A stretch of DNA of 64,000 nt from Pseudobdellovibrionaceae bacterium (GCA_947449255.1 CANFQX010000007.1:62001-126000), one strand, 5' to 3'. Positions 41,954 through 51,067 are shown, counted from the first letter of the stretch. Made by a program: numbers and translations. The notes: a model not told the origin generated them from the letters alone.

Positions 41954-42916
41954 ATGGCTGCAGATAAAAGACCAATCATAGTCATTAAAAAAATCTACGT
42001 CCAGGGTGGCGGAGCGCATGGGGGGTCATGGAAAGTGGCTCTTGCCGACTTCATGACAGCCCTGATGGCTTTCTTTCTAGTTATGTGGATCGTTGGACAA
42101 TCCGATCAAACAAAAAAAGCGGTCTCTGATTATTTTTCTACACCTTCAGTTATAGAATATAATTTTCAAAATTTTGGTGCTGAAATCACTTTAGAAAAAC
42201 TTTTCTTAGACCTAATGAATGAGCCACTCAAAGCCATTCAAAGTTTCATGCAACCCCTCCATCAGGCCCCAAATCTTTTAGAAATGGGTTCAACAAAAGT
42301 CGTGGCTGCCTACCTCGCAGATCAAATGAGAGATGTCGCAAAAAATGTAGAAGTCAATTCTGATGGGTTTGATTTTGATATTCCCGATTATTTGTTATTT
42401 GAAAAAGGCAGTTCTCAGCCAGTGGCAGGCTTTGTTAGTGTCATGGATAAAATGAAAGTGATCATGGCTGGAATGAAAGATGCCGAGATAAAAATGACTT
42501 CAGGTCTTTATGTTCAATCGGTACCCGATGCAAGTTTAATGACGGCAAATAGAGTGGCCTCACAAAGATATGATTTGGTTCGAAAAAATATTTTAGCAAG
42601 TTTGGATAACAAGTCCGTCAATGTCAGCGGCGGAATTAATGTCAAAGAAAAGCACGGCGATTTTGATCCAAAAAAATTGTTTGGCTTTATTCGCATTAAG
42701 ATAACTCAAAAGCCTTTAACTTCTGATGGTCACAAACAGCGTAAGCTGGAGTCGCTCTTTGGCGAAGCCAAGGTGGATATGTCAGTTTATGATAATTTTG
42801 TCCAGCAGATGAGCAATCGTCGCAAGACCGAAGAAAAAAACAAGAGACCGCTCAAGCAGCAAATTGATCAAGAGTTGAAAGATGAAGCCAAGAGTCCTTC
42901 TTCGTTGATTGAATAG
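41954..42916 (+). CDS. motB: flagellar motor stator protein MotB, divergent peptidoglycan-binding domain
   Basis: 320 aa. GGGAHGGSWKVALADFMTAL followed by MAFFLVMWIVGQ is the single membrane helix with the proton-accepting Asp. The C-terminal half is OmpA-like in outline (FEKGSSQPVAGFVSVMDKM, then NRVASQRYDLVRKNIL), but the usual G-H-T-D and N-x-x-L-S-x-x-R-A motifs are not seen, so wall anchoring may differ. The C-terminal 50 residues are charged. Pairs with motA upstream. Confidence 0.88.
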   Translation: MAADKRPIIVIKKIYVQGGGAHGGSWKVALADFMTALMAFFLVMWIVGQSDQTKKAVSDYFSTPSVIEYNFQNFGAEITLEKLFLDLMNEPLKAIQSFMQPLHQAPNLLEMGSTKVVAAYLADQMRDVAKNVEVNSDGFDFDIPDYLLFEKGSSQPVAGFVSVMDKMKVIMAGMKDAEIKMTSGLYVQSVPDASLMTANRVASQRYDLVRKNILASLDNKSVNVSGGINVKEKHGDFDPKKLFGFIRIKITQKPLTSDGHKQRKLESLFGEAKVDMSVYDNFVQQMSNRRKTEEKNKRPLKQQIDQELKDEAKSPSSLIE

Positions 42917-43118
42917 TGTTGTGGGAGGTCGGCATCGCATCGTCGAAATTATTGATGTTTCAAAATGAAGCACAGGTGTTTTGATTAATTTTTTGTCGGG
43001 GTGTCTAAAGTTACATTCACTGTCTAGGGTCTATGGCTTTAGCTCCATGGCCTCCGAATTGAGACTGGCCAGCATTTTGCTGCAAAATACAGCAGGCCTA
43101 TAGCGATGAGGGATCTAA

Positions 43119-43958
43119 ATGTTTAAAGCTAAGTCCATCTTTATTTTTGCTGCTTTTTCTTTTTTTACGATTTTTGCTTTTCAGAATTGTTCAAAATCCT
43201 TTTTTCTGCCTTCTCATGGAATTCTAGATAATAGCAGCTTTTCCTCGCAAAGTGTACTTGCTGTAACAGAGATGAATACTCCTGTGGAATTCACGCTGCC
43301 TCATCAGGGAAATTTGTCTGGTGTTAAAATTGATTTTGCGGGTGCAAACGGTGTCAAAATTAATGGCACTCTTGAGGTTGTTGATGCTGCTAATTTTAAA
43401 ATCAAGTACCAGCCTAATTTTGGTTTTCGTGGAAGTGAATATGTTGAAGTGACTGTCGCTGATGTTTATGGAAATAAAGTTCAAGTCTATGCTAATATTT
43501 CTGTTGGGAATCCACTGAGTCAATTGTCTCCAGCCTTAGCCATTCGAGGAATGGGTTGTATTCAGTGCCATGCGAATGTGCAATCAAATATCATTACGGA
43601 TTTTGGCTACAAGGGAAACGGTCAGGGACTAGATTATTTCTTCAATCAAAATCCATCAGGTCATTGGTATAAGAGTGGTGGCGTCTATGGTGATCACGCG
43701 CTTACTTTTAATACAATGAAGCTCAATTCAGGCCAAATAATCGTTCCTCAAGCGATCTTGCCAGACAAAGTAGGAAATGACTTTAAATTAAAGACCTTGA
43801 CTGAATATATCGAGTCCCAAATGAAAGTATCAGCTAATCCAGGGACAATGAGCACTAAGGTCACAACGGTAAAATCAGTTTATATCGGTGCACCGACTGA
43901 TAGTAATTTAGAAAATGCTTTCCAATTGAGAATGAACTCAGCTGTGATGGGGATTTAG
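43119..43958 (+). CDS. c-type-cytochrome-like lipoprotein, 5' part of a frameshifted gene
   Basis: 279 aa until a stop at 43958. Lipoprotein-like start (FAFQNCSK, Cys24); an Ig/cadherin-like domain at about 45-130 (NTPVEFTLPHQGN, GFRGSEYVEVTVADVYGN); then MGCIQCHANV with the haem-binding CIQCH at 147-151. The other frame continues the protein without a break from about 43940 to 44647, so this is the first half of one ancestral gene of about 510 codons. GAGGGAT precedes the ATG. A sequencing error, a recent mutation or a shift site are all possible. Confidence 0.7.
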   Translation: MFKAKSIFIFAAFSFFTIFAFQNCSKSFFLPSHGILDNSSFSSQSVLAVTEMNTPVEFTLPHQGNLSGVKIDFAGANGVKINGTLEVVDAANFKIKYQPNFGFRGSEYVEVTVADVYGNKVQVYANISVGNPLSQLSPALAIRGMGCIQCHANVQSNIITDFGYKGNGQGLDYFFNQNPSGHWYKSGGVYGDHALTFNTMKLNSGQIIVPQAILPDKVGNDFKLKTLTEYIESQMKVSANPGTMSTKVTTVKSVYIGAPTDSNLENAFQLRMNSAVMGI

Positions 43959-44647
43959 TAGTCCGAGGTCCAATCGTTATTGAGAATTTAAATCTCACGA
44001 CAACTCATGGATGTCGATTGTATGTTATTGGCTCGGTATTTTTCTATGGAGAACTCAAATATTCAAATTCTGACCCAGATCGAAACTTGCAGATCACTAG
44101 CACAAAATCAGTTTTGATGGGCTTAGGAGAAGTGAAAAAAAACGATACATATTGTGAACCGGATATTCCCACAGCCCGCAATCAGTGGCTTCAGCATAAT
44201 GATTTACTCAACGATTCAAATCTCACTAACGATCCCCCAAAAACCAATGGCAGTTACACCTCGTTTTCTAGAAATTCATCTCTATACACTCGCTTAGTTG
44301 ACATGTGGACAGTGCCTAGCTTTTTCGTTCGGCAAAATTCTGTTCCCTTGGCTTTTGGAAATTCAATCGTTGACGAGGCCAATATCATTCAGGCAAATGA
44401 AGGCCAATTCTTGGATGCATCTTGTCTGCTAGCCAGTCGAGAAAGTCGCAATGTCTCATTTGAAAGATTACTTTTGAATGCGCCTATTATTCACAGTCGT
44501 TATACTGGAAATTTCAGTGGCACTGTCATTGCTGAGTACGCAATCATGAGTTTGAATCAATTTAAGTTTGAATTTGATGAGGTATTTAGAAGGGTGAGTA
44601 TTTTCCCATTCCTAGACAGTAAAATCTATTTAGACGTTCAGCAATAA
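43943..44647 (+). pseudogene. 3' part of the frameshifted cytochrome-like gene
   Basis: In the +2 frame relative to 43119 the text reads CDGDLVVRGPIVIENLNL on from 43943, through an internal Met at 44018, to the stop at 44647. The stretch LVVRGPIVIENLNL, then GCRLYVIGSVFFYGEL, looks like a short strand-rich repeat unit of polymer- or filament-type surface proteins. It has no start signal of its own. Loss of one base around 43938-43943 (AACTCAGC would be AACTCAAGC) explains the break. Confidence 0.65.
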
Positions 44648-44672
44648 TCCAATATAAAGACAGAGGACTGAT

Positions 44673-45365
44673 CTAGAATTCGGTCTTAGCAGACAGAATA
44701 AAGAATACATCGCCATCGCCATTCAGAGAAGTGCTGGCTGACGTGGCAGTTAAGCTGGCGTCCAGATACACGGCGCTGATTTTTTTGCCCAGAGCGGTTC
44801 TAAAATCTAAAAATGGGGAAATTGTGCTACCCGAAGGGGAGCAAAAACCGATTTCATTGTCCCAGTCCCAGCCATCAAAGAAAGCCCTTAGATTTTTTTC
44901 CAGTGCGTATCGAGTTGCAGAACTACCAGAGGCTTGCCAATTGGTGTTGCGACTGTAAGAGACGCGAAAACTTGTAAAGTTCAGATCAAAATTAGTGATG
45001 TTTCCATTGTGTTCGCCTCCTTTGAAATACTTGCTGTCACTATAGGCCACCACACCTTGGATTGATGATGAAAAGTTAATTTTTAGGTCTGCCTTGGCTC
45101 TTAAATTAAAATTATCATTACCAACGCTATAATTGGTGTTTGTGCCCCAGACGCCCAGTCGGAATTGTTGGCCAACATTGAACCAAAGTGCTCCTTGGAT
45201 CGCCGGCAATTTATTTGATTGGGTTAAGCCGTTTTCCACAAAATGTGAAAGCAAAGCCATAGTCCCGCTCATTTGCTTTGGTGGATTGAGGCTGTCCTCA
45301 ATGGCTCTCGCGCTGAGGGATTGAAGCATAATTAATATAATGAGTAAGGCTCTATTTTTTTTCAT
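44673..45365 (-). CDS. outer-membrane barrel-like protein
   Basis: 230 aa from ATG 45365, where a signal peptide begins (MKKNRALLIILIMLQSLSARA); an upstream start at 45446 would add 27 residues without such a signal. Strand-rich with many aromatics (GALWFNVGQQFRLGVWG, NFDLNFTSFRVSYSRN) ending in KTEF, like a small porin-type barrel. No family recognised. The upstream gap to the divergent exonuclease is about 145 bases. Confidence 0.65.
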   Translation of the reverse strand: MKKNRALLIILIMLQSLSARAIEDSLNPPKQMSGTMALLSHFVENGLTQSNKLPAIQGALWFNVGQQFRLGVWGTNTNYSVGNDNFNLRAKADLKINFSSSIQGVVAYSDSKYFKGGEHNGNITNFDLNFTSFRVSYSRNTNWQASGSSATRYALEKNLRAFFDGWDWDNEIGFCSPSGSTISPFLDFRTALGKKISAVYLDASLTATSASTSLNGDGDVFFILSAKTEF

Positions 45366-45509
45366 AAACACTTGTGTTAAATTGTGTCTCATCTCACGGC
45401 GAAAGACAAAGAAACTGAATATTTGCTGTATCTGGGGCTGGACCAATAGCGATAGACAGAGTATTCTTGCCGATCAGGAAGCCTAACAGACGAAAGTGTC
45501 GGTGCAGAT

Positions 45510-46334
45510 ATGAATCTAGAACTGCCTTTAAATGAATACACCTACATTGCTTTTGATACCGAAACCAGCGGAGCCTATCCGGTGGGCTTTGATATTGTCG
45601 AGTTAGGCGCCGTTAAATATTATAAAGGGCAGGAAATTGGAAGTCTGCAGTTCTTGCTAAAGCCGAGAGAGCCAATGAGTGATTTCATTATCGGGATTCA
45701 TGGAATCACCAATGAAATGGTTGCTGATTCACCATTGATGAAAGATAAAGTGCACGAAATTTACGAATTTTTTAGGGGGGCCATCGTGATGGCTCATCAC
45801 TGTCCCTTTGATTTAGGATTTCTAGCTATAGAATATGAAAAAGTGGGACTGCCTTTGCCTCCTGAACCAGCGCTTTGTACAAGTTTGCTTGCACGAAAGT
45901 TAGTTCATGGCGTTGAGAATCACAAACTTCAAACTTTGGTTAAGCATTTTTCAATAGATGGTGGACAGGCACACCGGGCTTATGATGATGCTAAATCTTG
46001 TCTAAGCGTGGGTTTAGAATGTTTCAAGAAGTTGGGTGACGACGCGACTCTTGCTCAAGCGATAAAAAGTCAAGGCAAGCAACTTTGGTGGCGAGATTAT
46101 TCTTTGGCAAAAAATGAGAGTTCACTCAAAACGATGATAGAGGCCATTCAATCGAAAAAAGACATCGAGATGGTCTATCAGGGTGGCTCTGCAAAAGGTG
46201 AGATTCGCAAAGTTAAACCCATAGGTATTGTTCGGAATCCTGATGGGGATTTCCTTCAGGCCTTTTGCTTTAAAGATCAAAAAGACAAGAGATATTATCT
46301 GACCCGAATAAAAGATGTTGCCGTCGTTTATTAG
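45510..46334 (+). CDS. DEDDh 3'-5' exonuclease (DnaQ/epsilon-like) with WYL-like tail
   Basis: 274 aa. Exo I is AFDTETSGAYP (Asp16, Glu18), Exo II lies in VMAHHCPFDLGFL and Exo III in QAHRAYDDAKSC (His and Asp), so the DEDDh set is complete. The last 65 residues (from about 210) do not belong to the exonuclease: IEMVYQGGSAKGEIRKVKPIG, then FLQAFCFKDQKDKRYYLTRI, follow the WYL pattern (Y...R.v.P, dry strand, R-y-l-x-R-I). WYL domains sense ligands or nucleic acid in defence regulators and nucleases. Confidence 0.88.
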   Translation: MNLELPLNEYTYIAFDTETSGAYPVGFDIVELGAVKYYKGQEIGSLQFLLKPREPMSDFIIGIHGITNEMVADSPLMKDKVHEIYEFFRGAIVMAHHCPFDLGFLAIEYEKVGLPLPPEPALCTSLLARKLVHGVENHKLQTLVKHFSIDGGQAHRAYDDAKSCLSVGLECFKKLGDDATLAQAIKSQGKQLWWRDYSLAKNESSLKTMIEAIQSKKDIEMVYQGGSAKGEIRKVKPIGIVRNPDGDFLQAFCFKDQKDKRYYLTRIKDVAVVY

Positions 46335-46399
46335 TCAGTGTTTCCAAGTTATTATTCAATCGATAGAAGCCCTCTTTCAAAGAAGGCTCAGCATAATTT

Positions 46400-47356
46400 C
46401 TATTCGGTAGGTTTTGCTGTTTTAGTTGAAACTGATTCATCAAATTCCACGACATTGATCATTCGCTCTCTCTTGATGGCTAATAATCTTAATCGGACCT
46501 GTTCGGCAAGCTCTTCGAGATGCTGGAACTCATCGCCATTTCTTAGTTTGAGGGGCTTTGCAGTGCCCTCAAGAATTTCTTTTAAATACCGTTCAAAGGC
46601 AAAAAGTGGCCCCGCAATACGATGAGAGATCACCCGACCCACTGAAAATAAAATGGCACAAAAAGCGATGCAAATAATGGCATAGGTGATGATAAAGGGC
46701 GTAAGAAATTTATGCATCAGCTGCAAATTATTGCCAACCAATTCCTGGATAGTCACTCGCAAGAATGTGTAGGAAAAAACCAGGCTGATAAGTGTTAAAC
46801 TTAGACCCACGCCCATTAAAATAAAACAGTACTTAATTTGAAAAGTAAAATTCACCCAATACTGTCTCCTGGCATTGTATTCTGGCCAAATTTTATCACC
46901 TTCGCGTATGATGATGAAGATGATTAAAATGTATCCAACCCACTGCAAGGCATCGGCGAGGTTGAATGCGGGACTCATCCAACTTCCCTTACCGATGATG
47001 ATGAAATCAACAACATAGCCCCAAATAATTCTGTCGGTGACATTTCCGATGATTCCACCAATTAAAATTGATAGTCCGGACCTCAAAGTAAGGGACTTGA
47101 TTGGTAGCAAATACTGGATCAAAGCATAAGTACACAGAAGAAACGCACCGCCAGTTGAAAGTGATACGATTCGAAGAACAGCAGGTAAGTCAGAAAAAAG
47201 CCCTAGCATTGCCCCATGATTGTGGTGCAAAATAAAACTAAAGGGGCCAACTGTGTGTGCCTCTGTCAAACTAGCGGCCCAGGACTTGGTAACACGGTCA
47301 ACAAGCCAAGTTGCTAAAAGAGGCAGAATTACAATAAGCCATTCACGTTTTTTCAT
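46400..47356 (-). CDS. lspA: lipoprotein signal peptidase (LspA) fused to a two-helix HAMP module
   Basis: 318 aa, about twice the usual LspA. Residues 1-155 are a complete signal peptidase II: HHNHGAMLGLF, GNVTDRI with Asp108 and FNLADAL with Asp135 as the aspartic dyad, four membrane helices. Residues 165-318 add RRQYWVNFTFQIKYC, two more membrane helices, a HAMP region (ISHRIAGPLFAFERYL, then GDEFQHLEEL) and a short tail. LspA cuts the signal from prolipoproteins; the HAMP part could regulate it or be a separate sensor stalk. The frame is continuous with no start site between the two parts. Confidence 0.92.
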   Translation of the reverse strand: MKKREWLIVILPLLATWLVDRVTKSWAASLTEAHTVGPFSFILHHNHGAMLGLFSDLPAVLRIVSLSTGGAFLLCTYALIQYLLPIKSLTLRSGLSILIGGIIGNVTDRIIWGYVVDFIIIGKGSWMSPAFNLADALQWVGYILIIFIIIREGDKIWPEYNARRQYWVNFTFQIKYCFILMGVGLSLTLISLVFSYTFLRVTIQELVGNNLQLMHKFLTPFIITYAIICIAFCAILFSVGRVISHRIAGPLFAFERYLKEILEGTAKPLKLRNGDEFQHLEELAEQVRLRLLAIKRERMINVVEFDESVSTKTAKPTE

Positions 47357-47486
47357 ATAGAAAAGTCTATCAACCAGAACCCTACTTGCGAATTGATTTT
47401 TTGCTGGCTATTATCGTCTGGACCATTGGACATCATTTATTTTAAATGGACTAGCCTTTGGAGATATTTTGAGAGGGATTTTTACC

Positions 47487-48917
47487 ATGAAGTCTTTAAT
47501 ATTTTTTATTTTTTTATTCTCGAGCGTGCAAAGTCTAGCTAAGAAAAACAGTGACGACGCAGGCAATATTTTGCATGAGTTAGAATCCCTCGCTAAAGCC
47601 CATGGTGTGAAGTTGAAAGATCTTTCGATGTACGCAACGGCGGGAGAGGGAGACAATTCAAAATCTTTAATAGATATTAATTCCAAAGAGGTCAAAATTC
47701 CCGCCTCAATCACCAAAATTGCTACCGCCTCGGCTGTTCTAGCTAACTTTCAGCCAGGATTTAAATTTAAAACTCAAATTCTTGGGCAAGGTCAAATTAA
47801 GAATAAGGTGCTAAAAGGAAATCTCTATTTAAAGGGCGGGGGTGACCCTTCTTTTGTGTCTGAAAACATGTGGTTTTTGGTGAATGCTTTTACAAGAAAG
47901 CAGATTTCAAAAGTCGAAGGAGATATTGTCGTTGATGATTCTTTGTTTGATAAAATGCGCTACGATGTCAGTCGCCAAAAAGAGCGGGTCGACCGAGCCT
48001 ATGATGCTCCCGTGGGGGCGATGTCATTCAATTGGAATTCAATTAATATATTTGTTCAACCGACTCAGCCTGGACAAGAGGCTTTAGTTTTTGCCGATCC
48101 TCAGAATGATTATATTAGACTTATCGCAAAGGCAAAAACAACCTCTGGCGGTGAAAATCATCTTATAGCAGATCGACAGGAAGACCAAAAATTTGAGGGT
48201 GATGTGATTCATGTCAGTGGAAGCATCGGAAAGTCGAATAGAGAGATCGCAATCTTTAAAAACATCACTCAACCAGACCTGTGGTCGGGATACAATCTAA
48301 GAACATTTCTAGCGCAGCGAGGAGTTACTGTCACGGGTTCTATAAAAAATGGAATTACACCTGATTCAGCGGATGTTTTAGCTGAGTGTGAAAGTAAATC
48401 TATTGAACAGATTCTTGGTGATATGAATAAGTTTTCAAATAATTATGTTTCCGAAATGTTGACTAAAAATATGGGTGCCCTCAAAAAAAATAAGGGTGCA
48501 ACATTAGCCGATGGAGTTCTTCAGATTCGGGAGCATTTAAAAGAAATTGGTTTACCAGAAAATCAATTTCAAATTGAGAGTCCCTCTGGGTTAACTCGGG
48601 ACAATAAGTTTTCGGCCTACGCCATTTGGAAGATTCTTCAGCACTTGCGCATTGATTTTAGGGTCCAACCAGAGTTTTTATCTTCCTTGCCAATAGCTGG
48701 AGTCGACGGGACTTTAAAGAAGCGGATGAAGCAATCACCCGCTGAGCGCTGGGTAAGGGCGAAAACAGGATATATCGATAATGTGGTCTCCTTAGCCGGA
48801 TATGCTGGACTAGATAATGGTCAAGTCATTTCTTTTGGCTTCATCTACAATGGAGCGGCAGATGAGGCCGAAGTGAGACATTTTTTTGATAAATTACTTA
48901 TATTTATGGTAAAATAA
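47487..48917 (+). CDS. dacB: D-Ala-D-Ala carboxypeptidase/endopeptidase PBP4 (family S13)
   Basis: 476 aa from ATG 47487, at the start of the signal peptide MKSLIFFIFLFSSVQSLA; a TTG at 47469 would add six residues. Catalytic motifs: PASITK (Ser74, Lys77), SNN in FSNNYVSEML, and KTG in RAKTGYIDNV. PBP4 trims peptide crosslinks and side chains; in Bdellovibrio two PBP4-type enzymes round prey cells during entry (established for that genus, not shown here). It is divergent from lspA. Confidence 0.94.
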   Translation: MKSLIFFIFLFSSVQSLAKKNSDDAGNILHELESLAKAHGVKLKDLSMYATAGEGDNSKSLIDINSKEVKIPASITKIATASAVLANFQPGFKFKTQILGQGQIKNKVLKGNLYLKGGGDPSFVSENMWFLVNAFTRKQISKVEGDIVVDDSLFDKMRYDVSRQKERVDRAYDAPVGAMSFNWNSINIFVQPTQPGQEALVFADPQNDYIRLIAKAKTTSGGENHLIADRQEDQKFEGDVIHVSGSIGKSNREIAIFKNITQPDLWSGYNLRTFLAQRGVTVTGSIKNGITPDSADVLAECESKSIEQILGDMNKFSNNYVSEMLTKNMGALKKNKGATLADGVLQIREHLKEIGLPENQFQIESPSGLTRDNKFSAYAIWKILQHLRIDFRVQPEFLSSLPIAGVDGTLKKRMKQSPAERWVRAKTGYIDNVVSLAGYAGLDNGQVISFGFIYNGAADEAEVRHFFDKLLIFMVK

Positions 48918-48949
48918 ACCGAAGAGAATTCAATACAGGAGCACCTTCT

Positions 48950-50218
48950 ATGAATATGGCTAAGTTTGTTTTTTCTAGTGTAGTTTTCTTAAATTCAGCA
49001 ATTGGATACGCTGAAAAAGGAATCGATGTTAATAATGTTGCCGTCACTCCTGTTGTTGCCTCAGCGGCGGTTCCTGTTTTAACTTCGACTCAAGATTCGA
49101 CAGTGATTGTTTCAAATGAAATAAAAAAATCTGACACTTCTCAGAATATAGACAGTCGACCTTGGCGAGCTCCTGATTTTACCAACCAAAAAGAAGCCCT
49201 GGGCTATTCTGAAAATAGCTTTGTTGTCCCTAAGGGTATGGAAGGACAGGTTCAGTTCTGGATAAGTGTGTATTCAAAATACTCATCCACAGAGGGCGTC
49301 ATTCATGATTTGGATAATGTCGAAAATATATATGAAATAGTGGATCTCAAAGGCTTAAAGACAGAAAAAGAAAAACAGAAAAAAATTGATCAGGCTAAAA
49401 AGGCTGTCGCTGTTCGATTAAAGCTTGATAAAGAATCTGAGGACCGACTGCGATTTCAATTAGGCCAAAAAGACCGAATGCAAGATGCTATTTTTAATTC
49501 AGGTCGCTATTTAGAGGAGATGGAAAAAGTATTTCGTGAAGCAAAGCTGCCTGCTGAATTGACCAGGTTGGCCTTTGTCGAAAGCGCCTTCAATGTGATG
49601 GCCAGATCCAAAGTCGGAGCGAGCGGAATATGGCAAATAATGCCCTACACGGCACGCCCTTACAGAATGATGTCCGCAGCGGTAGATAAGCGAAATCATC
49701 CAGCGGATGCGACTAAATTGGCAGCAAAGCTGTTAAAGCAAAATTACTCAATGCTGGAGTCGTGGCCACTTGCTGTGACCGGGTACAATCATGGACCAAC
49801 CGGCGTAAAAAAAATGACAGTCGAGTACAAGTCTAAAGATTTAGCGCATCTCATAGAAAACGTGGATTCCCGCAAAAGTTTTGGTTTTGCGTCGAGGAAT
49901 TTTTATGCCTGCTTTTTGGCAGCCTTGGAAGTTGAGCGCAATGCTAAAAAATACTTCAGTGAAATTACATGGTCTAAGCCATTTAATTCACAAGATTTAA
50001 AATTGCCAATACCAACAAAATATTCGGTCATACTTAAGTTGTTTGATGGCGATAAGGGAAAAGCTCAATTGTTTAATCCGCATTTAAATCAAATAGTGAC
50101 TCGAAAAGGACATCCCATTCCAGCTCAAACTGTAATTTCTATCCCTAAAGAGAAATACAGTGTCGCATTGATTTCTTTATCACACAGAGGTCGATTTATC
50201 GCCAATGACGATAAATAA
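48950..50218 (+). CDS. lytic murein transglycosylase, MltD-like
   Basis: 422 aa, signal peptide 1-21 and a polar linker to about 95. The SLT domain has LTRLAFVESAFN with catalytic Glu211, SKVGASGIWQIMPYTARPY and LAVTGYNHGPTGV. A C-terminal strand pair (KGHPIPAQTVISIP) looks like a remnant LysM-type or linker unit. Cleaves glycan strands to anhydro-muropeptides. Same strand as dacB, 32 bases after its stop, so both are probably cotranscribed wall hydrolases. Confidence 0.92.
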   Translation: MNMAKFVFSSVVFLNSAIGYAEKGIDVNNVAVTPVVASAAVPVLTSTQDSTVIVSNEIKKSDTSQNIDSRPWRAPDFTNQKEALGYSENSFVVPKGMEGQVQFWISVYSKYSSTEGVIHDLDNVENIYEIVDLKGLKTEKEKQKKIDQAKKAVAVRLKLDKESEDRLRFQLGQKDRMQDAIFNSGRYLEEMEKVFREAKLPAELTRLAFVESAFNVMARSKVGASGIWQIMPYTARPYRMMSAAVDKRNHPADATKLAAKLLKQNYSMLESWPLAVTGYNHGPTGVKKMTVEYKSKDLAHLIENVDSRKSFGFASRNFYACFLAALEVERNAKKYFSEITWSKPFNSQDLKLPIPTKYSVILKLFDGDKGKAQLFNPHLNQIVTRKGHPIPAQTVISIPKEKYSVALISLSHRGRFIANDDK

Positions 50219-50231
50219 GTTTAAGGTGAAT

Positions 50232-50942
50232 CTATTTTAATTCTTCGGAACAGAAGATTTGGGCTCTCTGGTGATGTGCTGGATAGTCCATACTGTTTGC
50301 AAAATACAGACATTGTTTTTCAGTTAAAGTCTTTCTGAATTGTCTCATGCATTCCCAACGAACATCATCTCCAGAGTCAGGATACTCCATGGCTTTGGAA
50401 ATTTTCAAACAGTCCTTAATAGTGATCGGTTTGCCTAATTCATAGAGGCAAATCTGCCTCGCCTCTTCGGCATTGGTGGAGTATTCCATTGAGTTTGCAA
50501 CGTTTAAACAAATTGAAACATTCATCTCAGATTTTTTTTTCTTGAGACATTCAGTGCGAGCCTCGTCTCTTTGATCCATAGCGAGTTTTGAGTTCTTTGA
50601 AATATAGCAGAATCTTCCAAAGGCAGCATTCGGAGACGAGTCTCCGTTCATATTCTGAATCATATTTTTGATGTTTGGATTGTCTTTTTGAATGTGAATG
50701 ACAGCTGAGGACTCTGTAGGCTGCAAAAATAGGATCAATATGGTGGCACCAAGCCCGGCGACATCAAAAAAAGATTTACACATCAATAAACCTGCCGTTT
50801 TTAGCCGAATAACTTTTTTGAATTTAAACAAAAATGTCATAATCCCAGAGCTCCACAATTTTTGATGAAGTTCATTTTCCCGTTGCCTACAGTTGAAGAA
50901 CCTAGCAAAAATGAAGCCCAATTGAAAGTCCTCTAGCTTCAT
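50232..50942 (-). CDS. protein with four Cys-containing helical repeats
   Basis: 236 aa from ATG 50942 (GGGGAG seven bases upstream). A hydrophobic segment (about residues 50-75, AGLGATILILFLQP) acts as signal anchor. The C-terminal 130 residues hold four units of about 33 residues: CYISKNSKLAMDQRDEARTEC, CLNVANSMEYSTNAEEARQIC, CLKISKAMEYPDSGDDVRWEC and CLYFANSMDYPAHHQRAQIFC (each Cys to Cys about 18-19). The pattern C-x3-(A/S)-x-(S/A)M-(E/D)Y is regular. Disulphide-linked helical hairpins like Sel1 repeats are plausible. No known family seen. Repeat copy 2 lies just upstream. Confidence 0.65.
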   Translation of the reverse strand: MKLEDFQLGFIFARFFNCRQRENELHQKLWSSGIMTFLFKFKKVIRLKTAGLLMCKSFFDVAGLGATILILFLQPTESSAVIHIQKDNPNIKNMIQNMNGDSSPNAAFGRFCYISKNSKLAMDQRDEARTECLKKKKSEMNVSICLNVANSMEYSTNAEEARQICLYELGKPITIKDCLKISKAMEYPDSGDDVRWECMRQFRKTLTEKQCLYFANSMDYPAHHQRAQIFCSEELK

Positions 50943-50990
50943 TTTGAGACTCCCCACTCTGTCGAACTTTTTGACAGGGACGGGGGGACG

Positions 50991-51022
50991 GGTACGCCGT
51001 ACCTTTTTGCCACTCGCTGCAT
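50991..51022. repeat. palindromic intergenic repeat, copy 2
   Basis: Same core GGTACGCCGTACC (50991-51003), TTTTT and conserved tail as at 3353-3384, with two substitutions (C for T and G for A in the tail). It lies in the 110-bp gap between the Cys-repeat gene and murB and lacks the tandem duplication of copy 1. In the same orientation as copy 1, 47.6 kb away. Confidence 0.75.
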
Positions 51023-51067
51023 CAGATTTTTATAAATTAAAAAGACTCTGTGAATAGAAAACCTGAA

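Noticed and set aside
44018-44647. Independent 209-aa gene starting at 44018
   Set aside because: The frame is open upstream to the break near 43943 and reads as a continuation of the preceding lipoprotein; no ribosome site before 44018.
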